A stretch of 64,000 nt of DNA from JAVBMP01 sp031552195 (GCA_031552195.1 JAVBMT010000001.1:1-64000), one strand, 5' to 3'; numbered from the stretch's first letter, positions 32,421 through 40,381 are shown. Notes: generated by a model not told the origin, from the sequence alone. A program made the numbers and translations.

Positions 32421-32960
32421 TTACTTTCTGAAAGGCATGCCAAGCTGTTCGAGCAGCATCTTGCCTTCTTTATCGGTAGCGGCGGTAGTGACTATGGTTA
32501 TGTTCATGCCTTTGGGGTTTTCCACCCGGTCGGCTTCAAGCTCCGGAAAAATGGAGTGCTCTTTGATGCCCAGGGTGAAGTTGCCCCGGCCGTCAAAGCC
32601 TCTGTCCGGCACGCCGCGGAAGTCGCGCACGCGCGGCAGGGCGAAGTTCACCAGCTTGTCCAGAAAGTCCCACATGCGCGTTCCGCGCAGGGTGACGCGG
32701 CAGCCTATCGGCATGCCTTCACGCAGCTTGAAGGCCGCAATGGATTTCTTGGCCCTGGTGACAACGGCTTTTTGCCCCGCAATGGACGAAAGTTCGGTAA
32801 CCGCTTCTTCCATGATCTTGTTGTTCTGAGAAGCAGCGCCAAGACCGATGTTCAGCGATATTTTTTCCAGTCCGGGAATTTGCATAGGAGATTTGTAATT
32901 AAACTCCTTGTTCAAAGCCGGCACCACTTTTTCGCGGTATATCTTTTCAAGTCGAGTCAT
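32421..32960 (-). CDS. rplE: 50S ribosomal protein L5
   Basis: L5 binds 5S rRNA and the P-site tRNA. The 179-residue protein has YKSPMQIPGLEKISLNIGLG, KKSIAAFKLREGMPIGCRVTLRG, and the C-terminal GMNITIVTTAATDKEGKMLLEQLGMPFRK. It lies between rplX and rpsN. Confidence 0.98.
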   Translation of the reverse strand: MTRLEKIYREKVVPALNKEFNYKSPMQIPGLEKISLNIGLGAASQNNKIMEEAVTELSSIAGQKAVVTRAKKSIAAFKLREGMPIGCRVTLRGTRMWDFLDKLVNFALPRVRDFRGVPDRGFDGRGNFTLGIKEHSIFPELEADRVENPKGMNITIVTTAATDKEGKMLLEQLGMPFRK

Positions 32961-32971
32961 CGGCTTACACC

Positions 32972-33316
32972 TTACTTACTCTGGGTTGTTTTGGTCTCAA
33001 TGGTCTTGTTGCATTTTTTGCAAAAACGCACCTTGTCGCCATCTTCGGTATAACGGTAGCCTACCCGCACCGGACCGGCGCAGGCCTCGCACACCACCAT
33101 GACGTTGGAGATGTGAATGGGCATTTCCTTTTCCACGATGCCGCCGGCGCTGCCCTGATAAGGGTTGGGCTTGGTGTGGCGCTTGACCATGTTGAGCTTT
33201 TCAACCACAACGCGGTCTTTCTTGCGCAACACCTTGAGCACCTTGCCGATCTTCTTTTTGTCCTTGCCGGCAACAACCATGACGACGTCGCCTTTATGGA
33301 TATGATACTGCTGCAT
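32972..33316 (-). CDS. rplX: 50S ribosomal protein L24, with zinc-ribbon-like insert
   Basis: L24 starts folding of the large subunit. It begins with a KOW domain (HIHKGDVVMVVAGKDKKKIGKVLKVL) and has the second half C-EAC...C-KKC, a probable zinc ribbon (pairs about 24 residues apart). The 114 residues fit the family. It is located between rplN and rplE. Confidence 0.96.
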   Translation of the reverse strand: MQQYHIHKGDVVMVVAGKDKKKIGKVLKVLRKKDRVVVEKLNMVKRHTKPNPYQGSAGGIVEKEMPIHISNVMVVCEACAGPVRVGYRYTEDGDKVRFCKKCNKTIETKTTQSK

Positions 33317-33326
33317 GGCAAGTCTC

Positions 33327-33695
33327 CTACAGAACTTCAGGCGCGAGCGAGATGATTTTCATAAAATTCTTGGCGCGCAGTTCGCGGGCCACAGGGCCGA
33401 AAATACGGGTTCCAACGGGTTCGCCCTGCTTGGTAAGAAGCACGGCGGCGTTGGTGTCGAATTTGATGTAAGTTCCGTCAGGACGGCGCAGCTCTTTGGC
33501 TGTGCGCACGATAACGGCCTGCATTACATCGCCTTTTTTCACTTTGCTGTGCGGAATGGCGTCTTTTACGGACACCATGATAATATCGCCAACAGTGGCA
33601 TAGCGCCGCTTGGAGCCGCCCAGCACTTTGATGCAGGCCACTTCCTTCGCGCCGGAGTTGTCCGCCACGTCTAATCTTGATTCTACCTGGATCAT
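33327..33695 (-). CDS. rplN: 50S ribosomal protein L14
   Basis: L14 forms part of the intersubunit bridge B8. The 122-residue protein is highly conserved: MIQVESRLDVADNSGAKEVACIKVLGGSKRRYA, GTRIFGPVARELRAKNFMKIISLAPEVL. It is 10 bases after the rpsQ stop. Confidence 0.98.
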   Translation of the reverse strand: MIQVESRLDVADNSGAKEVACIKVLGGSKRRYATVGDIIMVSVKDAIPHSKVKKGDVMQAVIVRTAKELRRPDGTYIKFDTNAAVLLTKQGEPVGTRIFGPVARELRAKNFMKIISLAPEVL

Positions 33696-33705
33696 TGCGG
33701 CGCTC

Positions 33706-33972
33706 CTATATGGCTTTTTCCATAACGGAAACCAAGTGCCAACGCTTGGTGCGGCTCATCGGGCGAAATTCGACGATTTTCACTTTGTCGCCCATGCCGC
33801 ATTCATTATTGGGGTCGTGCGCGGTAAACTTCTTGTGGCGGCGCACAAATTTTTTCAACAAGGGGTGCATAACCAGGGTTTCAACGCGCACCACGATGGT
33901 CTTGTCATTTTTGTTGCTGACCACAGTACCGACGAGCGTTCTCCCCTTCCTGTTCAGGATGGCTTCTGACAT
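33706..33972 (-). CDS. rpsQ: 30S ribosomal protein S17
   Basis: S17 binds 16S rRNA early in assembly. The 88-residue product has KGRTLVGTVVSNKNDKTIVVRVET, HPLLKKFVRRHKKFTAHD and CGMGDKVKIVEFRPMSRTKRWHLVSV, all typical. It begins 1 base after the rpmC stop codon, so coupling is likely. Confidence 0.98.
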   Translation of the reverse strand: MSEAILNRKGRTLVGTVVSNKNDKTIVVRVETLVMHPLLKKFVRRHKKFTAHDPNNECGMGDKVKIVEFRPMSRTKRWHLVSVMEKAI

Positions 33973-33973
33973 A

Positions 33974-34165
33974 TTACGCTCCCTTTTCCTTTAAAATGGT
34001 CAGTATCCGGGCGATTTCACGTTTGGTGGCCGGGATATCTGATACTTTTTCCAACTGAGCCGTGGCGTGCTTGAAGCGCTGGTTGAAAAGCTCGCTGCGG
34101 GCTTCGCCAAGGTTTTTCTTGAGCTCTTCAACAGACAGCTTGCGTAAATCTTGTGCTTTAATCAT
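33974..34165 (-). CDS. rpmC: 50S ribosomal protein L29
   Basis: L29 is at the peptide exit and docks trigger factor and SRP. The 63-residue helical protein has DLRKLSVEELKKNLGEARSELFNQRF. Its start overlaps the rplP stop by 4 bases. Confidence 0.97.
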   Translation of the reverse strand: MIKAQDLRKLSVEELKKNLGEARSELFNQRFKHATAQLEKVSDIPATKREIARILTILKEKGA

Positions 34166-34581
34166 GCCGTATACCCCTCACGCACCACGATGTGAGTTTT
34201 AACGGGCAGTTTGTGAGCGGCGCGGGTAAGAGCCTCTTTCGCCAGCTCATAAGGAACGCCCTTGATCTCATAAAGCACGCGGCCGGGTTTGACCGGGGCG
34301 TACCAGCCCACCGGAGAGCCTTTTCCCTTACCCATACGAACTTCAAGAGGCTTCGCCGTGAAGGGGTGGTCGGGGAAGATTCTGATCCAGACTTTGCCGC
34401 CGCGTTTGATGTGGCGCATCATGGCGATACGCGCGGCTTCAATTTGCTGGCTGGTCAGTTTGCCGTGCTCTTCCGTTTTAAGGCCGAAATCGCCGAACGC
34501 TACTGTATTTCCACGCGTAGCCGGGCCTTTTATGCGGCCTTTCTGGCGTTTGCGGAATTTGACTTTTTTAGGACTAAGCAT
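34162..34581 (-). CDS. rplP: 50S ribosomal protein L16
   Basis: L16 contacts the A-site tRNA. The 139-residue protein begins MLSPKKVKFRKRQKGRIKG and includes GLKTEEHGKLTSQQIEAARIAMMRHIKRGGKVWIRIFPD and GKGSPVGWYAPVKPGRVLYEI. It overlaps rpsC by 8 bases and rpmC by 4. Confidence 0.98.
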   Translation of the reverse strand: MLSPKKVKFRKRQKGRIKGPATRGNTVAFGDFGLKTEEHGKLTSQQIEAARIAMMRHIKRGGKVWIRIFPDHPFTAKPLEVRMGKGKGSPVGWYAPVKPGRVLYEIKGVPYELAKEALTRAAHKLPVKTHIVVREGYTA

Positions 34582-35221
34582 TGCTGTTCACCTCTGTATC
34601 AAGGATTTCGCCCTTGAACACCCACACTTTCACGCCAATGATGCCGTAAGTGGTGCGCGCTTCCGCGTAGCCGTAGTCAATGTCGGCACGCAGGGTTTGC
34701 AGGGGCACCCGGCCGTCACGGTACCATTCGCTGCGGGCTATTTCCGCGCCCGCCAGACGCCCGGCGCAGTTGACCTTGATGCCTTCAGCCCCGAACTTGC
34801 GCGACATGGTCACTGTTTTCTTCATGGCGCGGCGGAAAGCCACGCGGCGTTCCAGCTGCTGGGCGATATTTTCGGCCACCAGTTGGGCTTCTATTTCCGG
34901 ACGGCGGATTTCATTGACTTCAATGGAGAATTCGCGCCCGAATTTATTTTTCAGATCAGACCGGAGTTTTTCAATTTCCGCGCCCTTGCGTCCGATAACG
35001 ATACCGGGGCGGGCGGTGGAAAGAATCAGGCGTATTTTGCCCCCCGCCCGTTCGATCTCTATTTTGGAGAGACCTGAGCTATACAGGAGCTTTTTGATGT
35101 ACTTTCTGATTTCGTGGTCTTCATACACAAAGGCCGGGTACTCTTTTTTGCTATACCAGCGTGACTGCCAGTTCTTGTTGTACCCAAGCCGAAACCCGAA
35201 GGGATTAACTTTTTGACCCAT
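34574..35221 (-). CDS. rpsC: 30S ribosomal protein S3
   Basis: S3 lies at the mRNA entry and has helicase-related residues. The 215-residue protein starts MGQKVNPFGFRLGYNKNWQSRWYSKKEY, has the KH type II domain with STARPGIVIGRKGAEIEKL, and the C-terminal domain NCAGRLAGAEIARSEWYRDGRVPLQTLRADIDYGYAEA. It overlaps rplP. Confidence 0.98.
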   Translation of the reverse strand: MGQKVNPFGFRLGYNKNWQSRWYSKKEYPAFVYEDHEIRKYIKKLLYSSGLSKIEIERAGGKIRLILSTARPGIVIGRKGAEIEKLRSDLKNKFGREFSIEVNEIRRPEIEAQLVAENIAQQLERRVAFRRAMKKTVTMSRKFGAEGIKVNCAGRLAGAEIARSEWYRDGRVPLQTLRADIDYGYAEARTTYGIIGVKVWVFKGEILDTEVNSNA

Positions 35222-35229
35222 AGCGTTTC

Positions 35230-35574
35230 CTAGATCTCAGCAAGAATGACGGTGATGTGGCTGGTGCGCTTCATAATGCTGGTCGCCCGGCCTTGCGAGC
35301 GGGGCATGAAGCGTTTCCAGGTGGGGCCTTCGTTGACTAAAACCTGTTTTACCTTGAGCGCGTCGACGTCCATGTTGGCGACTTCGGCGTTGGCAAGGGC
35401 GGAGTGCATAACCTGGTAGATTACGCTGCCGGCCTTTTGCGGGGTAAATTTCAGGATATTCATGGCGTCTTCAACCGGCAGGCCTTTCACGTTGCGGGCA
35501 ACCAGGCGGGCCTTGCGGGGAGAGACGCGGATGTATCTGGCTATTGCTTTTGCTTCCATGTCTTTCACCATCAT
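35230..35574 (-). CDS. rplV: 50S ribosomal protein L22
   Basis: L22 reaches into the peptide exit tunnel. The sequence ends with the signature GPTWKRFMPRSQGRATSIMKRTSHITVIL. Two starts are possible: ATGATG at 35574, which overlaps the rpsS stop by 4 bases, or ATG at 35559 (MEAKAIARYIRVSPRKAR), which is the more conserved N-terminus and follows GGTGAAAG. The longer form is given. Confidence 0.95.
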   Translation of the reverse strand: MMVKDMEAKAIARYIRVSPRKARLVARNVKGLPVEDAMNILKFTPQKAGSVIYQVMHSALANAEVANMDVDALKVKQVLVNEGPTWKRFMPRSQGRATSIMKRTSHITVILAEI

Positions 35575-35855
35575 TTCTTTCCGGCTTTGGTCTTTTTGTC
35601 AGCCGCGTGTCCATGGAAGGAGCGGGTGGCGGAAAATTCGCCCAGCTTGTGCCCGACCATGTTTTCAGTGACAAAAACGGGAATGAACTTTTTACCATTA
35701 TGCACGGCAAAGGTAAGACCTACCATTTCCGGCAGCACAGTGGAACGGCGTGACCAGGTTTTGATTACGCGGCGGTCGCTGTTGGCGGCAGCCGTTTCAG
35801 CCTTTTTGGCAAGGTGGCCGTCCACAAAAGGACCTTTTTTAAGTGATCTTGGCAT
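35571..35855 (-). CDS. rpsS: 30S ribosomal protein S19
   Basis: S19 sits in the 30S head and contacts the A site via S13. The 94-residue protein begins PRSLKKGPFVDGHLAKKAE and has SRRSTVLPEMVGLTFAVHNGKKFIPVFVTENMVGHKLGEFSATRSF. It follows rplB by 12 bases. Confidence 0.98.
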   Translation of the reverse strand: MPRSLKKGPFVDGHLAKKAETAAANSDRRVIKTWSRRSTVLPEMVGLTFAVHNGKKFIPVFVTENMVGHKLGEFSATRSFHGHAADKKTKAGKK

Positions 35856-35867
35856 GCCTTAACTCTC

Positions 35868-36692
35868 CTACTTGCGGCGGGTGACAATGAGCTTGGAAGA
35901 GGCTTTCTTCCTGTCACGGGTTTTGTAACCCTTGGTGGGCATACCCCACGGAGAAACCGGGTGGCGGCCGCCGGAGCTGCGGCCTTCGCCGCCGCCCAAC
36001 GGGTGGTCAACCGGGTTCATGGCAACGCCTCTGACTTTGGGCCTGCGGCCAAGCCAGCGGTTACGGCCGGCTTTGCCCAAGGCGATGTTTTCATGCTGAA
36101 TGTTGCCGACCTGGCCTATGGTAGCCATGCCGGTGGCCAGCACTTTGCGCACTTCGCCTGAAGGCATGCGCAGAAGGGCGTGTTTGCCTTCTTTGGCCAC
36201 AAGCTGGGCGTAACTTCCGGCCGCGCGGCAGAACTGGCCGCCTTTGCCGGGGTAGAGCTCAATGTTGTGGAGCAGCGTGCCCACGGGAATGCGGGAAAGA
36301 TTCATGGCGTTGCCGGGCTTGATGTCCGCGCCTTCGCCGGAAAGAATCTGATCGCCCACATTCAGGCCGACCGGAGCTATTATGTAGCGTTTTTCGCCGT
36401 CGGCGTAGTGCAGAAGAGCGATACGGGCCGTACGGTTCGGGTCGTATTCAATGGTGGCGACGCTGGCCGGAATGCCGGTCTTGTCGCGCTTGAAGTCAAT
36501 GGTGCGGTAAAGGCGCTTGTGGCCCCCGCCGCGACGGCGGCTGGTAATGCGACCGTAATGGTTGCGGCCGGCTTTCTTGTTCAACCCTTCCGTCAGCGAT
36601 TTTTCCGGGCCACAGCTGGTCACTTCCTTAAAAGTGGAGACAGACTGGTGGCGAGTTCCCGCCGAGGTGGGTTTAAGCTTGCGTATAGACAT
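35868..36692 (-). CDS. rplB: 50S ribosomal protein L2
   Basis: L2 is needed for subunit association and peptidyl transfer. The 274-residue protein has NHYGRITSRRRGGGHKRLYRTIDFKRDK, GRNRWLGRRPKVRGVAMNPVDHPLGGGEGRSSGGRHPVSPWGMPTKG, including the conserved His near the transferase centre. It lies 3 bases after rplW. Confidence 0.98.
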   Translation of the reverse strand: MSIRKLKPTSAGTRHQSVSTFKEVTSCGPEKSLTEGLNKKAGRNHYGRITSRRRGGGHKRLYRTIDFKRDKTGIPASVATIEYDPNRTARIALLHYADGEKRYIIAPVGLNVGDQILSGEGADIKPGNAMNLSRIPVGTLLHNIELYPGKGGQFCRAAGSYAQLVAKEGKHALLRMPSGEVRKVLATGMATIGQVGNIQHENIALGKAGRNRWLGRRPKVRGVAMNPVDHPLGGGEGRSSGGRHPVSPWGMPTKGYKTRDRKKASSKLIVTRRK

Positions 36693-36695
36693 GGC

Positions 36696-36989
36696 TTATA
36701 CTCCCTCGAAGAATTCGATCTTGCTACCCTCGGCCAGGGTAACGTAGGCCTTTTTCCAGCCCGGGGTCTTGCCCACGGCGCGTCCGGCCCGGGTTTTTGC
36801 GGAAGGCTTGCGCACAACGACGTTCACGTCCAAGACTTTGACGGAAGGGAACGCGGTTTCGACCGCACGCTTGATTTCCACCTTGTTGGCCTTGGGGTGC
36901 ACCATGAAGGAAACTTTGTTGTCCGCTTCCTTGATAAAGGTGGCTTTTTCAGTCACCACCGGCTTCAGTATGATTTGCGAATAATCCAT
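36696..36989 (-). CDS. rplW: 50S ribosomal protein L23
   Basis: L23 forms the exit-tunnel docking site for trigger factor and SRP. The 97-residue protein has YSQIILKPVVTEKATFIKEADNKVSFMVHPKANKVEIKRAVETAF and GRAVGKTPGWKKAYVTLAEGSKIEFFEGV, standard for the family. It follows rplD by 12 bases. Confidence 0.97.
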   Translation of the reverse strand: MDYSQIILKPVVTEKATFIKEADNKVSFMVHPKANKVEIKRAVETAFPSVKVLDVNVVVRKPSAKTRAGRAVGKTPGWKKAYVTLAEGSKIEFFEGV

Positions 36990-37001
36990 TGCCGCACCCC
37001 T

Positions 37002-37622
37002 TTAGGCCAGACGCCCGGAAACACCGGCCAGCGCGCTTTCCAGCAGCACCAGCTGAGGGTGGTTCAGAATGTCGTAGACGTTAAGTTCTTCCGGCGTGCA
37101 AACAGTGATGCCTGGAATATTGCGGGCGGAAAGCTCAAGCTTTTCGTCGCGCGCGGGAATAACCACCAACGCCTTGCCGAGGCCCAGGGTTTTGGCGACC
37201 TGAGCGAAAGCCTTGGTTTTGATTTCCGGCAATTCAATGTCTTTAAGCACCAGAATTTTATTGTCGAAGAGGCGGGCGGAAAGGGCCATTTTCATAGCCA
37301 GGCGACGCACCTTCTTGTTTACCTTGAAAGAATAGTCACGCGGTTGGGGGCCGAAAATAACGGCGCCGCCACGCCAGACGGGGGAGATGTTCGAACCGGA
37401 CCTGGCCCGGCCTGTGCCTTTCTGTTTCCACGGTTTCACGCCGCCGCCCTTCATCATGGAGCGGGTGAGGGTGGAGTGGGTGCCGGAGCGCCAGGAAGCA
37501 CGTTGCGCGCGAACAACCAGGTTCAGAATCTCCGGCCGCACGGCGACTTCGAACACGTCGGAAGACAGGGTCACTTCGCCCGTTTCTTTTTTGTTCTGAT
37601 CGTATACTTTTACTACAGCCAT
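37002..37622 (-). CDS. rplD: 50S ribosomal protein L4
   Basis: L4 lines the exit tunnel; in E. coli it also autoregulates the S10 operon by attenuation. The 206-residue protein has RAQRASWRSGTHSTLTRSMMKGGGVKPWKQKGTGRARSGSNISPVWRGGAVIFGPQPRDYSFKVNKK. Whether it regulates this operon is not shown. It follows rplC by 27 bases. Confidence 0.98.
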   Translation of the reverse strand: MAVVKVYDQNKKETGEVTLSSDVFEVAVRPEILNLVVRAQRASWRSGTHSTLTRSMMKGGGVKPWKQKGTGRARSGSNISPVWRGGAVIFGPQPRDYSFKVNKKVRRLAMKMALSARLFDNKILVLKDIELPEIKTKAFAQVAKTLGLGKALVVIPARDEKLELSARNIPGITVCTPEELNVYDILNHPQLVLLESALAGVSGRLA

Positions 37623-37649
37623 TTGTTCATCCTCTTATTAATAGTCGCG

Positions 37650-38279
37650 CTACTGCTTGCGCACCATGACCAGACCGTTCTTGGGGCCAGGTATGGCGCC
37701 TTTGATCAGGATCACGTTTTCTTCAGGACGCACGGCAATCACCTTGAGGTTGGTGGTGGTTACACGCTTGGCGCCCATACGCCCCGCCATTTTCTTGTTT
37801 TTCCAGATTTTGCCCGGCTCGGTGTTGTTACCGATGGAACCGCCGCTGCGGTGCACTTTTTCCGCACCGTGCGAAGCGCAGGCGCCGGCGAAATTCCAGC
37901 GCTTCATAACGCCGGCCGTGCCTTTGCCTATGCTTTTTCCGGTCACCTTGACGGTGTCGCCGGGGGCGAACAGCTCAACGGTGAGGTCGTCTCCGACGTT
38001 GTATTCGGAAGCCTTTTCCAGGCGCAGTTCGCGCAGATTGCGGAAAAGTCCCTTTTCCGCTTTCTTGAAATGGCCAGCCAAAGGCTTCGTGACATGCTTT
38101 TCTTTCGCGTCTCTGTATGCGATTTGCAGGGCGTTGTAACCGTCTTTTTCCAGGTCTTTGACCTGAATGACAGGACAGGGGCCGGCTTGAACCACGGTAA
38201 CCGCGATTGAAACGCCCTCGCCGTCAAAGATGCGGGTCATGCCCAGCTTGCGACCAAGTATTCCCAGTTTTTCAGCCAT
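37650..38279 (-). CDS. rplC: 50S ribosomal protein L3
   Basis: L3 is an early assembly protein near the peptidyl transferase centre. The 209-residue sequence begins AEKLGILGRKLGMTRIFDGEG and has FAGACASHGAEKVHRSGGSIGNNTEPGKIWKNKKMAGRMGAKRVTTTNLKV. I chose ATG at 38279, with GAGG 6 bases upstream, over a GTG two codons earlier. It follows rpsJ by 11 bases. Confidence 0.98.
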   Translation of the reverse strand: MAEKLGILGRKLGMTRIFDGEGVSIAVTVVQAGPCPVIQVKDLEKDGYNALQIAYRDAKEKHVTKPLAGHFKKAEKGLFRNLRELRLEKASEYNVGDDLTVELFAPGDTVKVTGKSIGKGTAGVMKRWNFAGACASHGAEKVHRSGGSIGNNTEPGKIWKNKKMAGRMGAKRVTTTNLKVIAVRPEENVILIKGAIPGPKNGLVMVRKQ

Positions 38280-38290
38280 GACCACCCTCT

Positions 38291-38608
38291 CTACAGTTTG
38301 ATTTCCACGTCCACGCCGGCGGGCAGTGAAAGCTTGCCAAGGGCGTCTACGGTCTGCTGTGTGGGCTCAAGAATATCCATGAGCCGTTTATGAATACGCA
38401 TTTCGAATTGTTCGCGCGATTTTTTGTCAACGTGCACGCTGCGGTTGACCGTGTATCTGTGCACGTTGGTGGGCAGGGGAATGGGCCCGGCCACGCCTGC
38501 GCCGGTGTTGCGCGCTGTGTCCACGATTTCCGCCACGGCCTTGTCAAGGATGCGGTAATCGTAGGCTTTCAGCTTGATGCGAATGCGATCGCTGCTAACT
38601 GCTGTCAT
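38291..38608 (-). CDS. rpsJ: 30S ribosomal protein S10
   Basis: S10 (NusE) is in the 30S head and also acts in antitermination. The 105-residue product begins TAVSSDRIRIKLKAYDYRILDKAV and has GPIPLPTNVHRYTVNRSVHVDKKSREQFEMRIHKR. ATG at 38608 follows GGAG with an 8-base spacer. It is the first gene of the superoperon. The str-operon genes rpsL, rpsG, fusA and tuf, often upstream, are not present in this window. Confidence 0.98.
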   Translation of the reverse strand: MTAVSSDRIRIKLKAYDYRILDKAVAEIVDTARNTGAGVAGPIPLPTNVHRYTVNRSVHVDKKSREQFEMRIHKRLMDILEPTQQTVDALGKLSLPAGVDVEIKL

Positions 38609-38732
38609 TGTTGATACTCCATAATCGGAAAAACACTTGCCCCAGGCGCGTAAGGCGAGGGGAGCCTTCATTAAAGCTCGTGTCGTGATTGCATATAGTT
38701 GGCAGGGAATATGAGGACGCCAGGGGGGCGGT

Positions 38733-38761
38733 CTTATACCTTACAAAACCAGATGCAAAAA
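38733..38761 (-). promoter_or_regulatory. Candidate proximal promoter of the S10 superoperon
   Basis: TTTTTG (38756-38761) and TATAAG (38733-38738) on the minus strand are 17 bases apart and would give a 5' leader of about 120 bases before rpsJ. The -35 is weak. Confidence 0.35.
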
Positions 38762-39134
38762 GGACACAAACAAGACATAAGTCACGCCAACCCGGCACTG
38801 TTCTGGAGAGGGGAGAAATACCCCCTCAGAAAAACCGGACGGTTTGCAGGCTTGCCGCCAGCAATGCGCCTGAGCCGTGAAGCCGGACGCATCTGCGCCG
38901 CCTTGCGGCGGCACGACATTCAAGGCGTTGTGCAACACCTGCAAATGTCAAACCTGATTGGCGTAGTACAATCAGGCGCGTGGGGCATGCGCCCCGTAAA
39001 AATGTTCTCAGGCCGTCCGGCAGAGGAACGCTTTGGCGCTCATGCCTGAAAAAGAAAGGAACGTGGGCGTTAACAAGTCTTGAACGCCGTGTTTACGCTG
39101 TTGGCGTATAGCCCTTTCACAACGAGAGATGGCC

Positions 39135-39163
39135 TTTGTAAACACTGCTTTCAGAAAGGTCAA
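39135..39163 (-). promoter_or_regulatory. Candidate distal promoter of the S10 superoperon
   Basis: TTGACC (39158-39163) and TACAAA (39135-39140) on the minus strand are 17 bases apart. It would create a leader of about 520 bases with several hairpins ahead of rpsJ. A second TTGACA farther upstream (39178-39183) lacks a matching -10. Confidence 0.4.
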
Positions 39164-39246
39164 GCATTTTTTTGTTTTTTTTGTCAAACATGCGTAACGG
39201 CGAAGGCCTTTCGGCGGCGTGCGGAGGAAAAGACGGCAGCGCGCGT

Positions 39247-39266
39247 TTTGTACCTTCCGGTACAAA
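39247..39266. promoter_or_regulatory. Perfect 8-bp inverted repeat upstream of MobB-like gene
   Basis: TTTGTACC-TTCC-GGTACAAA is a perfect inverted repeat with a 4-base centre, 140 bases before the MobB-like ATG. No U-tract follows, so it is more probably a protein-binding site than a terminator. It does not match the E. coli ModE consensus. Confidence 0.4.
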
Positions 39267-39405
39267 CTGGACTTTTATTGCGAAGACGGTTAGGAAATGT
39301 AAAAATCGGCCTTGGAAACTTTTTTCAGGCCTGCTTTCCGCCCCGCGCCTTCTCTCCTCCGCCGGGCTTTATATTGTTTCTTACCTTGTCCACAAGGAGT
39401 TTGTC

Positions 39406-40116
39406 ATGTTCGCCGCTGCCGTAATTGGCCTGAAAAGAACCGGAAAAACCGCTTTGATGGGGCTTTTGGCCTCAGCCCTGGAGGCGCGCGGGCGCTCGGT
39501 CGGGGTAATCAAATTCACGCACCAGACCCTTAACACTCAGCATACCGACACTTTCTGGCTGATGCGTTCCGGCCGCGTGGTGGCCGGAATAGGTCCGGAG
39601 GAAAGCGCCATGTTCTATTCCCCCGCCCAGTCTTTCCGCGAAGTGGCCGCCCTGATGCGCAAAGACGTGGTGCTTATCGAGGGTGGAAAAACGCAATATG
39701 CCACCCCGCGCATCCTTTGCCTCAAGGAAAGCGGCGAAGAAGAAGCCCTGGCGCCTGAACTGGCCCTGGCCACAGTCGGGGCCGCCCCAAAAAAGCCTTG
39801 CGGGCCGCATTTCTCCGAAGCCACCCCGGAAAGCGCCGCCGCCTTGGCCGACCTCATTCTGGAAAAAGGCTTCATTTTGCCAAGCTTGACGGAAAGCGCC
39901 GCCGGAGACGAAGACTGCCGCCGCGTAACGGCTGATATCCTCGCCGGGCGGCGCGGGCTTGAAAGCCTCGGGCAGGTCTCTCCGGGCCTGAGCGTGAGCC
40001 TGGACGGGGAAGACATACGCCTTGATCCCTTCGCTGAAGCCAATCTGCGCAAAATACTCGGAGCCCTGGCTCCGGACCGCTCCGGGCGGGAACTGGCCAT
40101 AAGGCTTAAGGGATAA
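39406..40116 (+). CDS. MobB-like GTP-binding protein (molybdopterin-guanine dinucleotide biosynthesis)
   Basis: The 236-residue protein has the P-loop GLKRTGKT at 8-15 and, after it, GVIKFTHQTLNTQHTDTFWLMRSGRVVAGIGPEE, which matches the layout of MobB (P-loop, then switch IKH-like segment, then a TD-x-S-like stretch), and VVLIEGGK. MobB assists attachment of GMP to molybdopterin. The start at 39406 follows AAGGAG with a 6-base spacer. The C-terminal 90 residues are not MobB-typical. Other P-loop families with a similar start remain possible. The palindrome at 39247 may regulate it. Confidence 0.72.
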   Translation: MFAAAVIGLKRTGKTALMGLLASALEARGRSVGVIKFTHQTLNTQHTDTFWLMRSGRVVAGIGPEESAMFYSPAQSFREVAALMRKDVVLIEGGKTQYATPRILCLKESGEEEALAPELALATVGAAPKKPCGPHFSEATPESAAALADLILEKGFILPSLTESAAGDEDCRRVTADILAGRRGLESLGQVSPGLSVSLDGEDIRLDPFAEANLRKILGALAPDRSGRELAIRLKG

Positions 40117-40381
40117 TGGACACTGTGAAAATAATCACTTTATAGACAAGTTTCATTTGAACGGATAATTGTTATAACGAATTTGTTAATTAATTATTGT
40201 CCGCTAAGTTTCAGCCCAGCGCAGGCCTAACCGGGCGGAAATATATGAGGTTATACCGTGTTGGGCGTGGCGGACTGTCGCAACTTCGGCCCGTTCGCCA
40301 ATTTTTCATACGCCTCCGCCTTTTTCGGCGAGGACATAACGCCTTTCACTTATGGAAGGCCTGTAAGAGGAGTTATTACTG
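40117..40381 (+). promoter_or_regulatory. AT-rich promoter region of nfnAB
   Basis: This 265-base gap has a TGTGA-N6-TCACT site (40124-40139) and a following AT-rich part with a possible -10 TATAAC (40173-40178). The nfnA ribosome-binding site GAGGAG lies 9 bases before ATG 40382. No gene is convincing in it. Confidence 0.5.
40124..40139. promoter_or_regulatory. Candidate Rex or CRP/FNR-type operator
   Basis: TGTGAAAATAATCACT matches TGTGA-N6-TCACA at 9 of 10 defined bases. Rex (TTGTGA-N6-TCACAA) and CRP-family boxes share this core. The Nfn target favours Rex, the NADH/NAD-responsive repressor, but the site alone cannot distinguish them. Confidence 0.45.

Larger units (their letters stand above)
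38609..39405. other. Divergent intergenic region between rpsJ and the MobB-like gene
   Basis: These 797 bases hold no convincing gene; the longest frame (38699-39049, plus) has no family likeness or good ribosome-binding site. They contain two candidate promoters for the leftward ribosomal operon (38733-38761 and 39135-39163), several hairpins between them (for example 38898-38914, 38954-38977 and 38982-38996), and a perfect 8-bp palindrome (39247-39266) upstream of the rightward MobB-like gene. Confidence 0.5.

Noticed and set aside
36180..38210. 676-residue plus-strand open frame
   Set aside because: It is antisense to rplB, rplW, rplD and rplC and is a codon-bias shadow; the protein has no family likeness.
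38699..39049. 116-residue plus-strand frame in the S10-MobB gap
   Set aside because: No ribosome-binding site or family likeness; the region has hairpins and promoter elements instead.
39160..39405. Molybdenum cofactor riboswitch upstream of the MobB-like gene
   Set aside because: The region has GC-rich hairpin parts, but the conserved Moco aptamer layout could not be matched.
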